Part shown: positions 34,250 through 44,880 of the stretch, piece by piece
How positions within the stretch are numbered: position 1 is the stretch's first letter
Layout of the letters: each line of letters starts with the position of its first letter
Assembly: GCA_020284085.1 (NCBI GenBank)
Contig: JACEVL010000420.1
Coordinates: 1,357,001-1,421,000, forward strand
Direction: 5' to 3'
Length of the DNA stretch: 64,000 nucleotides
Origin: Aporrectodea caliginosa
Taxonomy: Eukaryota > Annelida > Clitellata > Crassiclitellata > Lumbricidae
Notes under the pieces: generated by a model
What the model was told of the DNA's origin: nothing
Database searches by the model: none
What the model saw: only the letters and a program-made list of their open reading frames with translations
Translations under genes and position numbers: made by a program

Positions 34250-35320
34250 GCTTTTTCTAGCCAGAGCTAAGTATTCATTTATGTCGACCTTATGAGATCA
34301 GCGTTATGCAGAACGTACGTACAATCTGTATTCCATCCCTTCTAATATATGTCGATGATTCCACTTCATTTTTAAATGAATTGATCGTGTGAGATCATAG
34401 AACGTGTATGCTAGCACAATTTAGTGTTTATCTAAGTAACTTTTCCTGGGACTAAAAATTTTGCACACGCACGTTGACAATTAGGCTAGCTCTCTGTCAA
34501 TTAAGTAGGCCTACTTACTGCGATCATTCTGTACTTAAAGGTATACCCATTATGACAGCCCATTCTATTCCACGTAGGCTACAACGGTACAATTAGGCTA
34601 GCAGTCAGGAACATTATTTATTTGCTAGTCCTATGTAGTTTGGCTTTGATCTGCACGTATAACTCTCAAAGTATATGTAGGCCTACGTTGTTCGTTCTCT
34701 TTTGTATCATTTCTTTTCTGCTGCATTAATAAAATGACTTATCACATCAAGGAACAATAAAGGTATACCCATTAATATAATAATATAATGAATAATATAA
34801 ATTAAACTCGTTGAACACGTTGTGAATAGTTTGAGCGTGGCCCTCTGGCGGCTAGGAAATTATTGCGTAGGTTTAGTTAATATAATAAACATATGCATCA
34901 ATATTGCAGTTTATGATATTATATTCTTAAAGCGAAATCGATAAATGATTATGTTTTCAGAGTGAAACGTTGCCTGTACCTGAAGAGTAAAATATCATAT
35001 TTTAATATGAGGTGTGAAAAATTAGCCGGGCGACATCTGTGGGTACGAAAGCAACCGGGAATAAAATTATCTGTGCGACTTTCCACTTCTCATCTATGAA
35101 AATTAAGCCTTGGGCGCCAATGTTTGATATTCTTTCTTTGCGTTGTAGTTTTGGTAAATGCTAAGTCATTTATCGTCTTGGTTGTTTTTTGCCTGAGAAA
35201 TGCTTAGTTTTACACTTACTTCTTTCTTAGCCTTCAAAATATTCTGGTGCTAGAGAAGTTCAACAGAATTCACGGCGAAACGATGAATTTACCTAAATCT
35301 GGCATATCTCTGACAAAGCG
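34250..35320. other. Central part of the composite element, no gene
   Basis: AT-rich sequence with the duplicated 120-bp segment. GTGGCCCTCTGGCGGC at 34838 resembles a degenerate CTCF core on the minus strand. No open frame of note. Confidence 0.4.
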
Positions 35321-35650
35321 TGGACTTCACGACCGAATCCCGATTCCCTCTACAAATAAACCGAATTCCCGAAAGCAGTTCACAACTGACCGAATCCCAG
35401 AGTTAAATTCCCTGAAAGCGATTAAGATTTATGCCAAATAAACCGAATTCCAGAAAGCAGTTTTAGACTTTGATGGGAACTGATTCCCTGAAGCCCGATT
35501 CCCTGAAAGCGATTAAATTTAGTGCTAAACCGAATTCCCGAAAGCAGTTTTAGACCAACTGTATACCGAAAATTAGTGCCGAAACGAAATTCCACAAAAG
35601 AGATTAAAGTGCAAAATTAACCGAGTCCCCGTTAATAGTTTGCATGGGTT
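35320..35650. repeat. Degenerate repeats, CCGAATTCCCGAAAGCAG
   Basis: Five to six imperfect copies of AACCGAATTCCCGAAAGCAG or CCCTGAAAGCGATTAA, spacing 45-60 bases. Confidence 0.7.
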
Positions 35651-35689
35651 TCAGCGTTGGTCGAATACAAGTTCGATTTACGAAAAGAA

Positions 35690-36425
35690 TTCTTGCTAAA
35701 TAGAAGTGGGATTGATGAAAACAATCTTTGTTAAATAGAAGCTGGCTTTATGAATAATAATTCTTAATTAAATAGAAGTTGTATTGATGAAAAAATAAAT
35801 TACTGCTTTAGTAGATGCTGGATTGATGAAACGAGTTCTTGCCTAAATAGAAGCTGGATTGATGAAAAGGATTATTGCCAAAGTAGAAGTTGGATTGATG
35901 AAAAATACTAATGCTACAATGTCCGAATAATTTACGACGCTAGTCTACACGTTTACCCAAAAAAGTTACGTTTGAGCATACGATATTCCTGCATCTTAGC
36001 ATATTTTATTCTTTCGTACAGTGAAAAGTTATAATGTATTTAATTATTTTAACTTTTTTAATAACTGTTATCAATACAGCTTCTATTTACGCAAGTTTTA
36101 TTTTCATCAATCCGATTTTTAGTTTCAGAGGCAACTATTTTCATCAATCCAACGTCCATTTCAACGCAGATATTCTTTTCATCATTGATCCAACTTCCAT
36201 TTTAACGCAAAAATTCTTTTCATCATTCCAACTTCTATTTGCACAAAGAATTCTTTTCATCAAGCCAAATTCTATTTTAAAGCAAACAATTATTCTCAGC
36301 AATTTGACTTCTGTTTATGCAAAGAATTATTTTCAGCAATCCAGCTTCCGTTTACGAAGCGAGATATGAGAAATTATAAAATGCGCAGGATATATTCAAT
36401 GCAATAATAAGATACGCTAAAATGC
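35690..36425. mobile_element. Repeats of the 8.15-kb family in two opposed blocks
   Basis: The GAAGTTGGATTGATGAAA unit is tandem at 35690-35920 and its reverse complement at 36080-36360. Ends CCTGCATCTTAGCATATTTT (35991) and AAGATACGCTAAAATGCAGG (36410) are inverted copies, so 35991-36430 looks like one complete element. Confidence 0.65.
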
Positions 36426-36429
36426 AGGT

Positions 36430-37255
36430 TTACCGAGCATACACCATTGTTGTCAAGCAATTTATTCCTTTCTTGTTGCCCGTAGATCTCTACTGAAGAC
36501 GTATTAGACTGTTTTTATGTGGCATTTTGATAATTTAGCTGATTTTGAAATAAGTATTTAAGATAATTAAAGTATTGGATCATTTTTTGGTTGACTTTAT
36601 GCATTGAAATGGTTAATTCTTGTTTTATTAAATTACTGCATAAATCGAGCAGTTTCATACAGTTGTGGCAGAACAATAACTTTTAACAAGTAACTAGCTA
36701 AACACACTGGTTCGTGTAAATCTGTGTTCTGTAATAACGTGCTATATTAAGTGTCCTGACTGACTTCATTTTCTTTGTATAGTATTACCTTACAATGTGT
36801 ATCCTAGACCTACTGGCTAAGAGCAACTTTGAGAAACTTTATATAAATGAAGTTGTTAGACGATATCTGCACTTTTTACAGTATAACTTACAATGTGTTT
36901 CGTAAACCTGTACTTTGATAAATTTTATCTGAATACTAACCCAAGTGTAATCTAGTTTGTAGCGTACGGACAGCTGTAGGCTAATTAAAGAATATCTGTT
37001 TATGAATGAGTTCTACAAAGAAAGTGACCTACAGATGTGAAGCTGTCGATGTGATTGCTTACTACCAACGATTTGCTATAATAATTATAATTATTGATTG
37101 GCTGAAGTCATTAAATATTAAAATTCAAGGATTGCATTGACTTCTTTAAAGAATGCATAGTTCTTAATTATTGCCAACATTATGTTTTGACATGCGTTTG
37201 TGTACTGTGATAATTTGTAACATTTTCTACCCCAGCACTAGATTGACAACTAAAA
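36430..37255. other. AT-rich centre of the composite element
   Basis: No gene, repeat array or transposase frame recognised. Confidence 0.4.
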
Positions 37256-37559
37256 TACTGGGTACAAAACACATTGGACCAAAGTCGGATGTACAACCAT
37301 TCGCCGATGGTAAACACGTCGTATGGCCAACATTGACCCAATGTCGTATAGAAGTCGGTAAAGGATAACGCAAAAGGTTTCTTTAATTCGGTCCAATGTT
37401 CGCCCATTAACGTTGGGCCAACGTAGCTTTCCCCTCCAATTTATAACCGATCGCCAACGTCGACCCGATCCTTTACCGACTTCTATACGACATTGGGTCA
37501 ATATTGGCCCGATGTCGTGGTGACCATCGGCGAATGGCTGTACATCCGATATCGGCCCA

Positions 37560-38450
37560 ATGTTTTTTTAAAAATCCGGTCCAATGTTCGCCCAATAACA
37601 TTGGGCCAACGTAGCTTCACCCACCAATTTTCAACCGACGGCCCACGTCAATCCGACCCTTTACCGACTTATATACGACATTGGATAAATGTTGGTCCGA
37701 TGTCAGGATCACCGTTGGCGAATGGTTGTATGGCCGACATTGGCAAAAGGTTTTTATGAAATCCGGTCCAATGTTCCCCCAATAACATTGGCCCAACGTA
37801 GCTACACACACCTATATCCAACCGACGGCCCACGTCAATCCGACCCTTTACCGACTTATATACGACATTGGATCAATGTTGGTCCGATGTCAGGATCACC
37901 GTTGGCGAATGGTTGTATGGCCGACATTGGCAAAAGGTTTTTATGAAATCCGGTCCAATGTTCCCCCAATAACATTGGCCCAACGTAGCTACACACACCT
38001 ATATCCAACCGACGGCCCACGTCAATCCGACCCTTTACCGACTTATATACGACATTGGATAAATGTTGGTCCGATGTCAGGATCACCGTTGGCGAATGGT
38101 TGTATGGCCGACATTGGCAAAAGGTTTTTATGAAATCCGGTCCAATGTTCCCCCAATAACATTGGCCCAACGTAGCTACACACACCTATATCCAACCGAC
38201 GGCCCACGTCAATCCGACCCTTTACCGACTTATATACGACATTGGATCAATGTTGGTCCGATGTCAGGATCACCGTTGGCGAATGGTTGTATGGCCGACA
38301 TTGGCAAAAGGTTTTTATGAAATCCGGTCCAATGTTCCCCCAATAACATTGGCCCAACGTAGCTACACACACCTATATCCAACCGACGGCCCACGTCAAT
38401 CCGACCCTTTACCGACTTATATACGACATTGGATCAATGTTCGCCCAATA
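37560..38450. repeat. 187-bp tandem repeat, four near-identical copies
   Basis: Units begin at about 37689, 37876, 38063 and 38250 (period exactly 187) and are almost identical; a partial unit precedes. Each has GTTGGTCCGATGTCAGGATC, GGCCGACATTGGCAAAAGG and CCAACGTAGCTACACACACC. The identical 85-codon frames on it are repeat artefacts. Confidence 0.92.
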
Positions 38451-38825
38451 ACATTGGGCCAACGTTATTGGACTAACATTGGACCGGATTTCATAAAAAC
38501 CTTTTGCCGATGTCGGGTATACAACCATTCGCCGATGGTGACTCTGACGTCGGGCCAACATTGACCCAATATGTGTGTGCTGGCTGGGACAAGTCTACAA
38601 CTCTTGCACTGAAATACACTCAGCCCGTGTTCCGAAGCATTCGACACGCAGGCACATAATGTGAAGCATGCCAACAATAAGGTTCCGCTGGACGGTGGCA
38701 TTATCGTGTATCGCGAATGCTGCCACCTGTTCGTCACTCTAATATGCTATCGACGCAACTTGTTCCAGACATTTTGAACATGGTGTTATCTGACAACTCT
38801 GGGTAGCTACCGTTGATTGGTTGGG

Positions 38826-39026
38826 CTTATTGGGTTCATTTAAGAGATTTAAATCTCGGGCTAGTAGCCTACGGTCCTTGCACGGGGACCCTAAATGGCG
38901 TAAATGGCGGTATCGTCCATTAAATGGGCAGCGGTGGTGAAGGATCTCACCCGATCAATTCATTGAAAAATGAGCTGAGTCGAGGCCATATTCGGTCGCT
39001 ATAGAAACACGCGAACGTTTATATTT
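38826..39026 (+). mobile_element. SINE family 2, head lost
   Basis: GATTTAAATCTCGGGCTAG, CGGTCCTTGCACGGGGACC, CGATCAATTCATTGAAAAATG and a tail GGTCGCTATAGAAACACGCG. It directly abuts the composite element region. Confidence 0.65.
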
Positions 39027-39336
39027 ACAATATTAAGAATACAATACACATGAATCGCATTTGCTAATTTGAGTCGTATGGTTGAAGACTTGAAGAATGT
39101 TTTGTCATTGGCCTTTTGAGTCCTGGTCTCATGAATCATCGCATCAGCCTTGGTCTCATGGTCAGACTCATGGGTTTTGGCCATGTCAAATATTTACTCC
39201 CAGAGAGTTTAATCAAGTCTAAATCAATATTAAAATGTACGTATTTTCGGTCACATAAAAGACATTAAATCTGACTCAAATTAAAATATATTTATTAGAC
39301 AAATTAAACCTATAACGGATATAAGTTTTGTTTATG

Positions 39337-39490
39337 TCGGCCCCTCTAGTTGGAACCATCTTACGCAGGAACTGAGGCTTAAGCTCCTCAGTCTTTCTCT
39401 TTCCCGTTCCGAAAAGGCCGGAGTCCAATTTATTTGTGTGACGAGCGACTCTGAATCACTGAGCGCCGCTTTATAAATGTTCGATTACAA
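39337..39490 (+). pseudogene. CR1/L2-type LINE C-terminal tip
   Basis: The plus strand reads APSSWNHLTQELRLKLLSLS in one frame, the conserved P-S-W-N-x-L-x-x-x-L-R tip of CR1/L2 polymerases, then GCGCCGCTTTATAAATG, the family terminus. Confidence 0.6.
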
Positions 39491-39953
39491 TTACAATTAC
39501 AATAATGGTTGTAATAATAACAGAGCACCATTGATCTGTTTGCTCTTACACCAGCGCGATATAAATGTTCGATTACAATTACAATTACAATAATGGTTGT
39601 AATAATAACAGAGCACCATTGATCTGTTTGCTCTTACACCAGCGCGATATAAATGTTCGATTACAATTACAATTACAATAATGGTTGTAATAATAACAGA
39701 GCACCATTGATCTGTTTGCTCTTACACCAGCGCGATATAAATGTTCGATTACAATTACAATTACAATAATGGTTGTAATAATAACAGAGCACCATTGATC
39801 TGTTTGCTCTTACACCAGCGCGATATAAATGTTCGATTACAATTACAATTACAATAATGGTTGTAATAATAACAGAGCACCATTGATCTGTTTGCTCTTA
39901 CACCAGCGCGATATAAATGTTCGATTACAATTACAATTACAATAATGGTCCTA
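39466..39953. repeat. 88-bp tandem array seeded by a LINE 3' end, ~5.4 copies
   Basis: TCGATTACAATTACAATTAC recurs at 39481, 39569, 39657, 39745, 39833 and 39921 (period 88), and the intervening units look identical. Each unit includes a GCGCGATATAAATG terminus, so the end of the LINE was amplified. Confidence 0.92.
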
Positions 39954-40149
39954 GGGCAGTCACCATGTACAATTCTTTCCTGTCCTTACCACAAATCATT
40001 GGCAATGTTGTCTGATGTCTGGTCATTAGACGTTAGACTACAATAGCACTGTGTTAGAAATAAAAGAAAATAAATAAATAAAAACTTAACGTACATGGAC
40101 TATATCATAACGGTGCTACCGGCATGAGCAAACAAAGGGAAAAAAAATT

Positions 40150-40830
40150 AATAATCATAAAATTATGACAGAAGAAATCCAGCGTCGCAAACTACTTCGC
40201 TCTGCAGGGGGTAGCTGAACTGTCACGTCAGTCAGAAGCCACACTACTATCCGCAACAGAATCAGAAGCTGGATGAAAAGCGTCCGCATACATCTTCATC
40301 TGCTTCCTCGATCCGCTTAGCACTGGATCAGACGGAGGACGCGCTCAGCTGCCGCAGCAGCTCCATCACTCAGCTCTGGCGCCACGACTTCCAGACGAGG
40401 GATTTGCAGAGCGACGGTCAAATTAATCAAGAAGTTAAAACATTCATAAGATAATAATAACCTTCCCCGGTCGTCGTCGTCGTCGTCTGCGAGCCTAGTA
40501 GTACAAACGTCCGTCTGCTGAAACCACCTGATCCAATTTCGCACCGACCAGTGTTAACACCAGTTTCACAGTTTACTATTATACTGGCGACTGATGCCTC
40601 CTGCCGAGCAGAAGCGGCGAATCGATTGCGCCCGTGAATGCAGCGGACGACCGATACGATGCGCCACCGTGAATGCAATGCCTAGATTTAGACGGGTCGA
40701 TCGGAAAAGGCATCAGTTGCGCCAGAAGATGGTGGTGGTACTGCTGCTGGTGGTGGTGTTCGGTGACAGAGCTGGACTTTTCCCACACACCGGTCGCCCG
40801 GGTTTCTTCGTTTAATGGGTTGAGGAATTA
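40150..40830. promoter_or_regulatory. Repeat-free, CG-richer island in Musashi intron 5
   Basis: About 650 bases without transposon signature, with CG words, GTCAAATTAATCAAGAAG at 40418 and a short GTC run at 40471. No frame with splice support. Intronic enhancer is a guess. Confidence 0.3.
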
Positions 40831-40889
40831 AAGGAACACGGGTCTACCGACCAGTTTTCCATTGTTATTGTATTGTATTGCATTTGGGG

Positions 40890-40968
40890 AGGGCAATGCC
40901 TCCCTCCTCAATTATTGGGGATTTGGGGGCACGTGCCCCGGCTGTTCCCCAGAGTCTACGCCTATGCA
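40890..40968. mobile_element. hAT element 3' end (CTACGCCTATG), truncated
   Basis: Near-identical to the right end of the hAT element at 50111-51280 (GGGCACGTGCCCCGGCTG, AGAGTCTACGCCTATG). The left end is missing. Confidence 0.65.
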
Positions 40969-41302
40969 TCTCGATATTATGTGTTTGTATTGTACTGTGT
41001 TTGAAAATTTGTAAAGCGTCTCTTACAGTATAAGCTACTCAACATGAAAGCCCCGAGGGAATAAAATGTCTTCAAGTAGGCCTAGCGGGCAAGTGAGGGA
41101 AAGACTCGAGCCGAAATCTTGGTTATCTGATTTATAAATTCCAAATGTCTAAATCGCCACTTGAAAACCAAGCGCAGGGCTCCAGCTTATTGGTGAGTCC
41201 AACAAGCAGTGCCTCTTGAAGGTTCTTAGATAATGTTACTATAAAGATAGTTTTTTAAGTATGGTCAGGTGCACCCACATACAAAACACAGACAGTCCTT
41301 AC

Positions 41303-41356
41303 CTTGGGTAGGAGCATAGCACTGGATCGTTTGGGAAAAGCCACCTTTGGATCAAT
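41303..41356 (-). CDS. msi: Musashi-like gene, exon 5 (end of RRM1)
   Basis: The acceptor TTTCAG|ATT, 18 codons IDPKVAFPKRSSAMLLPK and the donor AAG|GTAAGG. IDPKVAFP is the conserved Musashi block closing RRM1. Phase 0 on both sides. Confidence 0.95.
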
Positions 41357-41549
41357 CTGAAACAATGAATATGTACATACATATGTGTATGTATGTATGT
41401 ATGTATACATGTGTCTATCTGTATGAAAAAATTTAACACAGTTAAAACAACTCTCAAAAGTAACTGTAGCACCGTGGACCAGTAAGCAATGAGATGCAAT
41501 GTATCGGTAGCGTAATGTAAAGTCAACAATTTATATAGAACCAATAGAT

Positions 41550-42073
41550 TAGGGATGTTAAACGATAATCGGAAATCCGATTATCGGTTTTGAAAACGAT
41601 TATCGGTTTTCATTATTGACAAAACGATTATCGAATTCTGCCTCTTATATATAAAGCGGAGCCTTCCTCAGCCAACGAGGTAATATTAGAACCCCCACAG
41701 CGACGTATTATTGCCTCTTATATATAAAACGCAGGCTTCCACAGCCAACGAGGTAATAGCAGAACCCCACAGCGACGTATTACTGCGTCTTATATATAAA
41801 ACGGAGCCTTCCACAGCCAACAAGGTAATAGTAGAACCCCCACAGCGACGTATTATTGCCTCTTATATATAAAACGGAGCCAACGAGGTAATAGTAGACT
41901 CCCGTACATGTACGTACGTTACGGTACGTAGCTATTATCGGTTTTCAGTAACTTGCATTATATGATAATATATTAAATTTTCTATGAAGGCCAATAAAAA
42001 CTATAATCGGTTTAAAATCCGATTTCTAAAACCGATAATCGGTTTGCCAAAAAAAACGATATTAACAACCCTA
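41550..42073. mobile_element. hAT-type element, 524 bp, TSD CAATAGAT
   Basis: The ends TAGGGATGTTAAACGATAAT and (reverse complement of the right end) TAGGGTTGTTAATATCG are inverted. Exact CAATAGAT duplications lie at 41542-41549 and 42074-42081. ACGATTATCGGTTTT words crowd both termini. The centre (41635-41900) has about four copies of a unit with CTTATATATAAAACGGAGCC and CCCACAGCGACGTATTA. It lies 113 bases from exon 4. Confidence 0.9.
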
Positions 42074-42185
42074 CAATAGATATGGATTATTTTGCCGCAG
42101 TGGAGACTTATACTCATTAAACGACTGACTTATAACGCGAGCAAGTGAGTGAGCGATCAAAATCACGTCGAAACTTATTGCTTAC

Positions 42186-42270
42186 CACTTTGTTATCTAA
42201 CTGATGTATCTTCACAGTTAAAACCTTTTCCATGCTGTTTGGATTACAAAACGTAACAAAACCGAATCCC
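42186..42270 (-). CDS. msi: Musashi-like gene, exon 4 (RRM1 RNP1 region)
   Basis: The acceptor CTTAG|G completes an Arg codon, then GFGFVTFCNPNSMEKVLTVK and IHQLDNKV, donor GTG|GTAAGC. GFGFVTF is RNP1 of RRM1, and KVLTxxxHxLDxK is Musashi-like. A CATA microsatellite and a LINE lie just upstream in intron 3. Confidence 0.96.
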
Positions 42271-42301
42271 CTAAGAAAAAGAATAATAAAACAATGCACT
42301 C

Positions 42302-42373
42302 CAATACATACATGCATACATACATACATACATACATACATACATACATACATACATACATACATACATACAT
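42302..42373. repeat. CATA microsatellite
   Basis: About 17 CATA units, ending 32 bases upstream of the exon 4 acceptor on the minus strand. Confidence 0.95.
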
Positions 42374-42374
42374 T

Positions 42375-43031
42375 ATTATTATTATCAACTTATTATTAAA
42401 TAAATTTGTAACGCGCGCAAGGTCACACCGAAATGTGAATCTGAGGCGTGGCTAGTCAGCCGCCAGGTGAAGATGCACTTGGATTTCTAAATCCTTGAAA
42501 GCCAAGGAGAAATAGTGAGTTTTGAGCCGCCTTTTGAAGGAAGGAAGTGAAGTTGAGCTACGAAGAGAAAGTGGTAATCGATTCCATTCCTTTGGAGCAG
42601 AGGCGTGGAATGCACGAGAGCCCATAACTGTTCTGCATCGTGGCTCAGCTAGAAGACCTGTACTTGATGGTCGCAGGCAACGAGGAGGGATGTAAGGAGT
42701 TAGTAGTGCATTAATATAGGTAGGTGTGCTGGTGTTGAGGGCTTTGTAGGTCAAACAGGCCAATTTAAATTTTATTCTGAATTCAACAGGAAGCCAATGC
42801 AGCTCGTGGAGTAGGACTGAGGAGCATGTTCGTAGTGGGACACGCATCACTACACGAGCTAAGGAGTGTTGGATTCGTTGCAGCCTTTTGAGTTCAAGGT
42901 TTGAGACACCCACAAAAATGTAATTAGCATAATCAAGACGAGAGGATACAAGTGAACAGGCTATAGTTTGAGACATATTCTTAGTTAGAGCCGACCTGAT
43001 GTGACGTATTGCCCTGATGTGGTAGAAACAA
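42375..43031 (-). pseudogene. L2/CR1-type LINE, 3' 650 bp
   Basis: The minus frame reads SRLDYANYIFVGVSNLELKR, LHELHWLPVEFRIKFKLACL, TYKALNTSTPTYI and AFHASAPKEWNRLPLSLRSS, a nearly intact L2/CR1 polymerase C-terminus ending RRLKTHYFSLAFKD. The 3' end has ATTTCGGTGTGACCTTGCGC, then TTATT tails. The open frame over 200 codons suggests a young copy. It is 5' truncated at an ATGT microsatellite. Confidence 0.9.
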
Positions 43032-43130
43032 GTATGTATACGTATGTATGTATGTATGTATGTGGTACATACATACATACACACATACACACATACATAC
43101 ACACATACATACACACATACATACATGCCA
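43032..43130. repeat. ATGT then CATA microsatellite (inverted)
   Basis: GTATGTATGTATG followed directly by ACATACATACACACATACA. The two halves are complementary and could fold into a hairpin. Confidence 0.9.
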
Positions 43131-43721
43131 AGCCCAGTTCATATCCTATATAGGACCTATACCACATACCATATGCCAGTTCAAACCATATACCGGCAAG
43201 TGCATACAGGAAGCAACTGTAGGCCCTATTACACATTACTGGTTAACTTGCCGTGGTTCTAACACAGACTACACGTCTTCAGAACCACTTAAAACGCGTG
43301 TTATGTTAGGTGATGTTTGCCCTACATGATAAAAACATGATTGGTCCAAGCTTTTAAAGGTAGGCTAATGGTAGGCTAGGTAACAGGTAGGCATAATCCT
43401 ATTCTGCCAAGCTAATTTTTAAGAAGCTACTTTTCATCGCCTAAGAATTTAAGCCTTTAAGTATAAGTAGGTAAGTAACAGAACCCTTATAAATGACCAA
43501 TTTTTATCTAATGCCTTAAGCACAAGCCTGACCTAATTCCAAAGTCCTTGCGAGGATTTTAACAAAACCCAATTAACTGATTATCAGACAAGGCACGCAT
43601 GAAAACAGTTATTCACCTCAGCGTAAAATTGGACTGATTGGGCAGATGGGGAGAAGGAGGGGGAACTGGCTGAGTACCGGTAAGACTGAAAACGTTGGGA
43701 TAGCACATACACATGGCCCAG

Positions 43722-43912
43722 TTAGCTACATTGGTTAGAGCGTAGACTGCGTCTCATGCGCCTCTTATATGGCGCGGCGCCCATTCAAATGCGCAAGAAG
43801 TGAAGGATCTGAACCACATCAATTCATTGAAAAATTAGCAGGGTCGAAGCCTACGCTCGTTCTAGCACCCTATAACGGTCGCTATAGAAAAACGTGTGCA
43901 TTTACATTACAT
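43722..43912 (+). mobile_element. SINE family 2 (tRNA-derived)
   Basis: GTTAGCTACATTGGTTAGAG (A box), a degraded B box, TTATATGGCGCGGCGCCCAT, CATCAATTCATTGAAAAATT and the tail GGTCGCTATAGAAAAACGTG. More complete at its 3' end than the 25595 copy. Confidence 0.75.
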
Positions 43913-44133
43913 TATATACAAACATGTATAGGCCTATCCTAGCGATTTTTCTAATTATCTGAGCACTGTTTACTTACTGATAAACGTTTCATTCTTAATG
44001 TGCATGTGCTATATAAATTTCCACTTTTTTTACAATTGCTTACATACTTACATACTAACTTTGCGACACCAAACGTTGACAGTGGTTCGCTTCTTTGCCA
44101 CTATAGTGAGTTACCATCAGTTATAAATAATAC

Positions 44134-44215
44134 CTGGATCGTTTTGTGATAGGATCCGTCATGATCATACACTCTGAGATCTCGCCAAATTTTCCAAAAT
44201 AAGCTTGCAGACCAT
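44134..44215 (-). CDS. msi: Musashi-like gene, exon 3 (RRM1 helix 1 to loop 3)
   Basis: The acceptor CTGTAG|AT, then [20 protein letters not shown] and DPITKRS, donor CCAG|GTATTA. YFxxFGEIxEC and the [12 protein letters not shown] junction are diagnostic of Musashi RRM1. Phase 1 to phase 2. Confidence 0.96.
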
Positions 44216-44308
44216 CTACAGAAAAATAACTTTATAAAATAAATTCCAGCTTGACGAGAGATAAAGAAACAGCATATCGAGTGAAAGCTAAGCTGTTTGG
44301 CATCAGAG

Positions 44309-44651
44309 CCGGATTAACCTATAAGGGAAATAAGCCATGGCTTAGGGCCCCACAACGTTTTGAGGGCCCAACTGTCAGGAAATATAAAAATCAGATGGTA
44401 CAAACGTTTTGAGGGCCTCAAAGTGTCCGGAAATATAAAAATCAGATGGTACAAAGATCCTATTTGACAATTCTCTTCTGAAAAAAGACGGAAAAGCAAA
44501 AAAATAAGGTCATTAGAAATTTTTCAAAGTAATAAACAATGGTTTTTCTCCAAATCTGGAAAAAAATTTGCATGGCTTTCCGGTTAGGGCCCCCGGATGT
44601 CTTAACCCGACCCTTGGCTTAGGGCCCCCGAAAGTCTTAATCCGGCCCTGT
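44309..44651. mobile_element. hAT-like element, CAGAGCCGGATTAA ends
   Basis: The left end CAGAGCCGGATTAACC and the right end CTTAATCCGGCCCTG are inverted and related to the ends of the element at 53091-53973. Inside are two direct copies of GAAATATAAAAATCAGATGG and two of TTAGGGCCCCCG. The duplication is imperfect (TTGGCAT occurs on both sides, offset by five bases on the right). Confidence 0.65.
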
Positions 44652-44654
44652 AAA

Positions 44655-44880
44655 ATTGGCATGATGGATGATTGGTTAGAGCGCTCGGCCTGTAACGCGG
44701 AGAGTACGGTTTCGAGGCTCGCACAAGGCAATGACTGTGTTTGAGGGACCTTGACCTTGACCTCTTAGCGTACTGTTGCTTAGCGCCATCGATGTTCGGT
44801 CGTATGGTCGCCTGCACTTGTGAACTTTGGAAGGAGGGCAATATCAATATCAAATACAGTACTATTGTAGGTTGAGTATA
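44655..44880 (+). mobile_element. SINE family 1, long variant
   Basis: GATGATTGGTTAGAGCGCTC (A box), ACGGTTTCGAGGCTCGC (B box), AGGGACCTTGACC, GCTTAGCGCCATCGATG and ACTTGTGAACTTTGGAAGG. Together with 14313 it defines a subfamily with a longer 3' body. It abuts the hAT element 44309-44651. Confidence 0.75.

Larger units (their letters stand above)
30887..38588. mobile_element. Composite foldback-like element, about 7.7 kb
   Basis: The left end CCCAGCCAGCACAC is matched, inverted, by GTGTGCTGGCTGGG at the right end, followed on both sides by relatives of TTGGGTCAATGTTGGCCC. Arrays of CCAACGTTGG-type words fill 30.9-34.2 kb and 37.26-38.59 kb. The centre (34.3-37.2 kb) holds other repeats and no transposase frame. 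A long target duplication is not evident. I read it as a large non-autonomous DNA transposon or nested composite with long complex termini. Superfamily unknown. Confidence 0.6.

Noticed and set aside
37689..38564. Four identical 85-codon frames, also checked as a possible CRISPR-like array
   Set aside because: The whole 187-bp unit is repeated with no unique spacers, in an animal genome; not CRISPR and no codon-level constraint visible.
30887..38588. Polinton/Maverick or Helitron identity for the large element
   Set aside because: No polymerase, integrase, helicase or capsid-like frame; Helitron ends (TC...CTRR hairpin) not seen.
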